Source of the DNA: Thinopyrum elongatum
Lineage: Eukaryota > Streptophyta > Magnoliopsida > Poales > Poaceae
Reading direction: 5' to 3'
DNA: 64,000 bases
NCBI GenBank assembly: GCA_011799875.1
Contig: CM022297.1
Location: forward strand, 520,602,929-520,666,928
Made by a program: the position numbers and the translations under genes. Shown piece after piece: positions 61,749-64,000 of the stretch (position 1 is its first letter; every line of letters begins with the position of its first letter). Below the pieces are notes generated by a model. It searched no databases. It was not told the DNA's origin and saw only the letters and a list, made by a program, of their open reading frames with translations.

Positions 61749-62569
61749 AAAAAAAAGACCCAACTCCAACAGATGATGTAAAACGGTGATGTAAATGGGC
61801 AACTCCAATAAGTGATGTAAACTGGAGATGCAAAACCAGCCAGCTGCTACAGCCGATGTTTCAACTTTTTTTACCTTCGGGAATTTCGTCGAACACCTTG
61901 CTTGCGGGGTGGACGAAATCGGCCGGTTGCGGGTTGGGCGGCCGTCAGCAGCGGTGGTTGCAGGCAGCGGCGACTACAGCCGGACGTCGACGGGAGCTCC
62001 GCGCGGCAGGCGGGCGGCTTCGCACGGCCGGAAGAACGGCTGAGGCTTGCGACCGTCGTGCGGGCGGAGTGGCGCACGTCCACTAACTCGGCGAGGGGTC
62101 TAGGCTTGGATAAAGCCTACCCCATCTTAGACCTCGCCAGGGAAGGCGTTTAGGTCAGTCGCAGCCGTCAGAGAAGTTTCGATTCGGCGGCGGCCGAAAC
62201 TGAATCGGCGGCTTCGGGCGGCGCACCGATAAGGCAGGCGGTGGGGGACGTGGGGGCGAAGTCGCGGCGGGACCGGCGGCCGTCGGGCAGGGGGCGGCGG
62301 CGTCGATTTGAAGTGGATTTGGCCTGCGGCGGCGGTCGGTCGCGCGGAAGAGGAGGGAAGTGGCGGTTGGGCGGTTGGCATCGGACGCGGTTTTACATCT
62401 CCTGGAGTTGGAGATGCAAATTTGCACCGCGAAGTGGTATAGGATACATCTCCGGAAGATGAAGATGTAATTCTTTTTGCATCTACATCATCTACTGGAG
62501 CATCGTTTTTGGCCTTTAAAGATAAAAAGATAGTTACTTTTGCATCTACATCTTTTATTGAAGATGCTC

Positions 62570-63540
62570 TCATTTTAGCTTGCATGATTGCACCCCCCCC
62601 CAACCCCCCCCCCCGCGCGCGGGGCGTCCGGTCTGTCCCTCGTGGATCTTCCTTGCATCCCATGGTTCCATGCATGGCGACGGCTATCCGGGCACCAGGG
62701 AAACCGTGCAAGGTTTTTCCTTTTTCTTTTTCTTTTGATGAAGGCGGGAAATCGTGCAAGGTAAACTAGGACGTGCAGTGGGGACACGCTTATTGCATCA
62801 AATAGGAGGGCAATTGCACATGCGCGCCTCCTAGGTAGGCGCATCCATTTTAGCACAATGTAGCTTTAGTCAGGCTATGTTAATTATTATTTTTCTTTTA
62901 TCGCTTTATTGATTTAGAAGTGCTTTTTTTCTTTTAGTTTGTTTTTATCCAGGTTTTCAAGAAAACACGAAAAATATTGTTTTAGAAGTGATTTTTTTTG
63001 GAAATATGAAACATTTTTTAAACGTTTGTGAACATTTTTGAAACATTTTGAACATTAAAAAATACACGAATAATTTTATAAATATTCTGAACATTTTTGG
63101 AAAATTACGAGTTGTTTTTAAATGAGATTACTAAGACATGATTGTTTGTTTAAAAAAGTGTGAAATGTTTTAAAATTTGGAACATTTTAAAAACATGAAC
63201 ATTTAATTGAAAATTTTGGACATTAAAAAATCAGAACAAATTGTTTTTTTGGAAAAAGAGAAATCCAATAAACAAAACAAAACCAAAAAAGAAACCAAGT
63301 CGGAGCCATCTAGAAGTTTCACAAAATTGCAAAAAACTGGACAAGATCTAGCAAAACCAGGATCTTTGTGAATGTGATATGTACTTGTCTAAACGGGACG
63401 ACCCGGATCAGTTGCTAGCTGGCTAAATGAGTGCTAAATAGGATTCACCTATGCTGAGATGCATCGAGTGACTAGTTATGATAAAAGACTTTACATGTCT
63501 CAAGTAAATTTACTGATTACATATTCTCAAATTAGATTGA
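62570..63540. other. Intergenic sequence right of the nest
   Basis: C-runs at 62592-62613, then AT-rich DNA (62880-63300) with recurrent phrases AACATTTT.GAA and GAACATTTTT, also seen at 13210-13480. No gene found. Confidence 0.5.
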
Positions 63541-64000
63541 TGGAACATATTGGCTGCATTGCCCTTCTAAATGTCAGTTGACATAGTATTATAGATCACT
63601 TCCAAAAATTGAGATAGCGAGCCGAGCAATGGCTGCATTGCCCTTTTAAGTGTCAGTTGACCTAGTATTATAGATCACTATCAAGATGGTAGATGGTGAG
63701 GCGAGCAATGGTTGCATTGATCAATTTGTCTTCCTATTTTGCAAAAATACCATTTAACCTAATATTATAGATCACTGCCAAAGACTGAAGATAGCAAGCC
63801 GAGCACTCGCTGCATCGACCAACAATGGGTAGTTGACCTAGTATTATAAACCACTATCTGGATGAAAGATAACAAGCCGAGCAATGGACGGATTGACCTA
63901 TGCGGCCTCTTTTTGAAAAAAAAAAACGTCACTTCGACCTGGTTATATAGATCATCGTCAGGACTTCTGAGACGAGCTCCATTGATGTCAACTAAACATG
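63541..64000. repeat. Second stretch of the 96-bp repeat family, cut by the window end
   Basis: Units with TAGTATTATAGATCACT, GCCGAGCAATGG.TGCATTG and TTTTGCAAAAA match the right half of the array at 36960-37590, including the variant TGCATTGCCCTTCTAAATGTC and the terminal GAGCTCCATTGATGTCAACT. The parallel order of variants suggests two copies of one larger element that contains the array. Confidence 0.85.

Larger units (their letters stand above)
40422..62569. mobile_element. Harbinger-like host element, about 0.96 kb plus nested insertions
   Basis: Left end GAGCATCTCCAACAAGAGATG at 40422 and right end CATCTTTTATTGAAGATGCTC at 62569 are inverted partners. The interior repeats short blocks such as GATGTAAA and CAACTCCA.TA. 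Removing the CACTA element (40504-56813 with one TSD copy) and the retroposon (56892-61748 with one TSD copy) leaves about 960 bp with a GC-rich centre (61890-62370) and no transposase. The flanking trinucleotides (GTA and TCA) do not match, so the target duplication has decayed or the boundary is off by a few bases. Confidence 0.7.

Overview
The window is nuclear DNA of a grass, almost certainly a Triticeae species (wheat, Aegilops, barley or a relative). The evidence is an Au-type SINE, Stowaway and Tourist MITEs with clean target-site duplications (TSDs), a CACTA element of the 'CACTACTAGG' type, a Ty3/gypsy chromovirus with LTRs of about 4.2 kb, and spliced plant genes with GC-rich first exons. 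There are no bacterial-style operons. Gene density is low and most of the sequence is transposable elements, many nested.

Left part (1-21 kb): decayed intergenic sequence with old repeats, then a local duplication (copy A about 5.05-7.84 kb, copy B about 8.57-10.17 kb). Both copies carry the same 3' stub of a calmodulin-like (CML) gene. Copy A later received a fold-back Mutator-type element and a Stowaway MITE; copy B keeps the empty sites. A PIF/Harbinger element (15274-17359) holds a transposase interrupted by one stop codon. The intact CML gene, with four EF-hands, lies at 17814-18347 on the minus strand, and part of its upstream region is duplicated near 20.2-20.5 kb.

Middle part (21-40 kb): a DUF6598-type pseudogene with several frameshifts (plus strand, 22.1-24.7 kb) and a complete six-exon Raf-like protein kinase gene of the CBC/MRK type (minus strand, 25291-28764, 373 codons) with a Stowaway MITE in intron 2. 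Then come a Tourist MITE, an Au SINE, a retroposon with an 11-bp TSD, a second broken PIF/Harbinger element (32870-35195), an array of about 96-bp repeats (35.2-37.6 kb), and a GC-rich terminal-inverted-repeat element with a 9-bp TSD.

Right part (40.4-62.6 kb): a nest whose boundaries can be read from TSDs. A small Harbinger-like element of about 0.96 kb was entered by a CACTA element of about 2 kb, which was entered by the 14.3-kb gypsy element. The same Harbinger-like host was separately entered by a retroposon of about 0.68 kb, which was entered by a solo LTR of the same gypsy group in opposite orientation. The window ends in AT-rich sequence and a second stretch of the 96-bp repeat family.

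Only two genes look intact and functional: the CML gene and the kinase gene. I found no cooperating gene cluster or clearly new system. The most unusual signals are the nest, the split acidic/Tyr-rich reading frames inside the LTRs, the unrecognised ORF ahead of gag, and the recurring transition-type nonsense mutations in the transposon genes.
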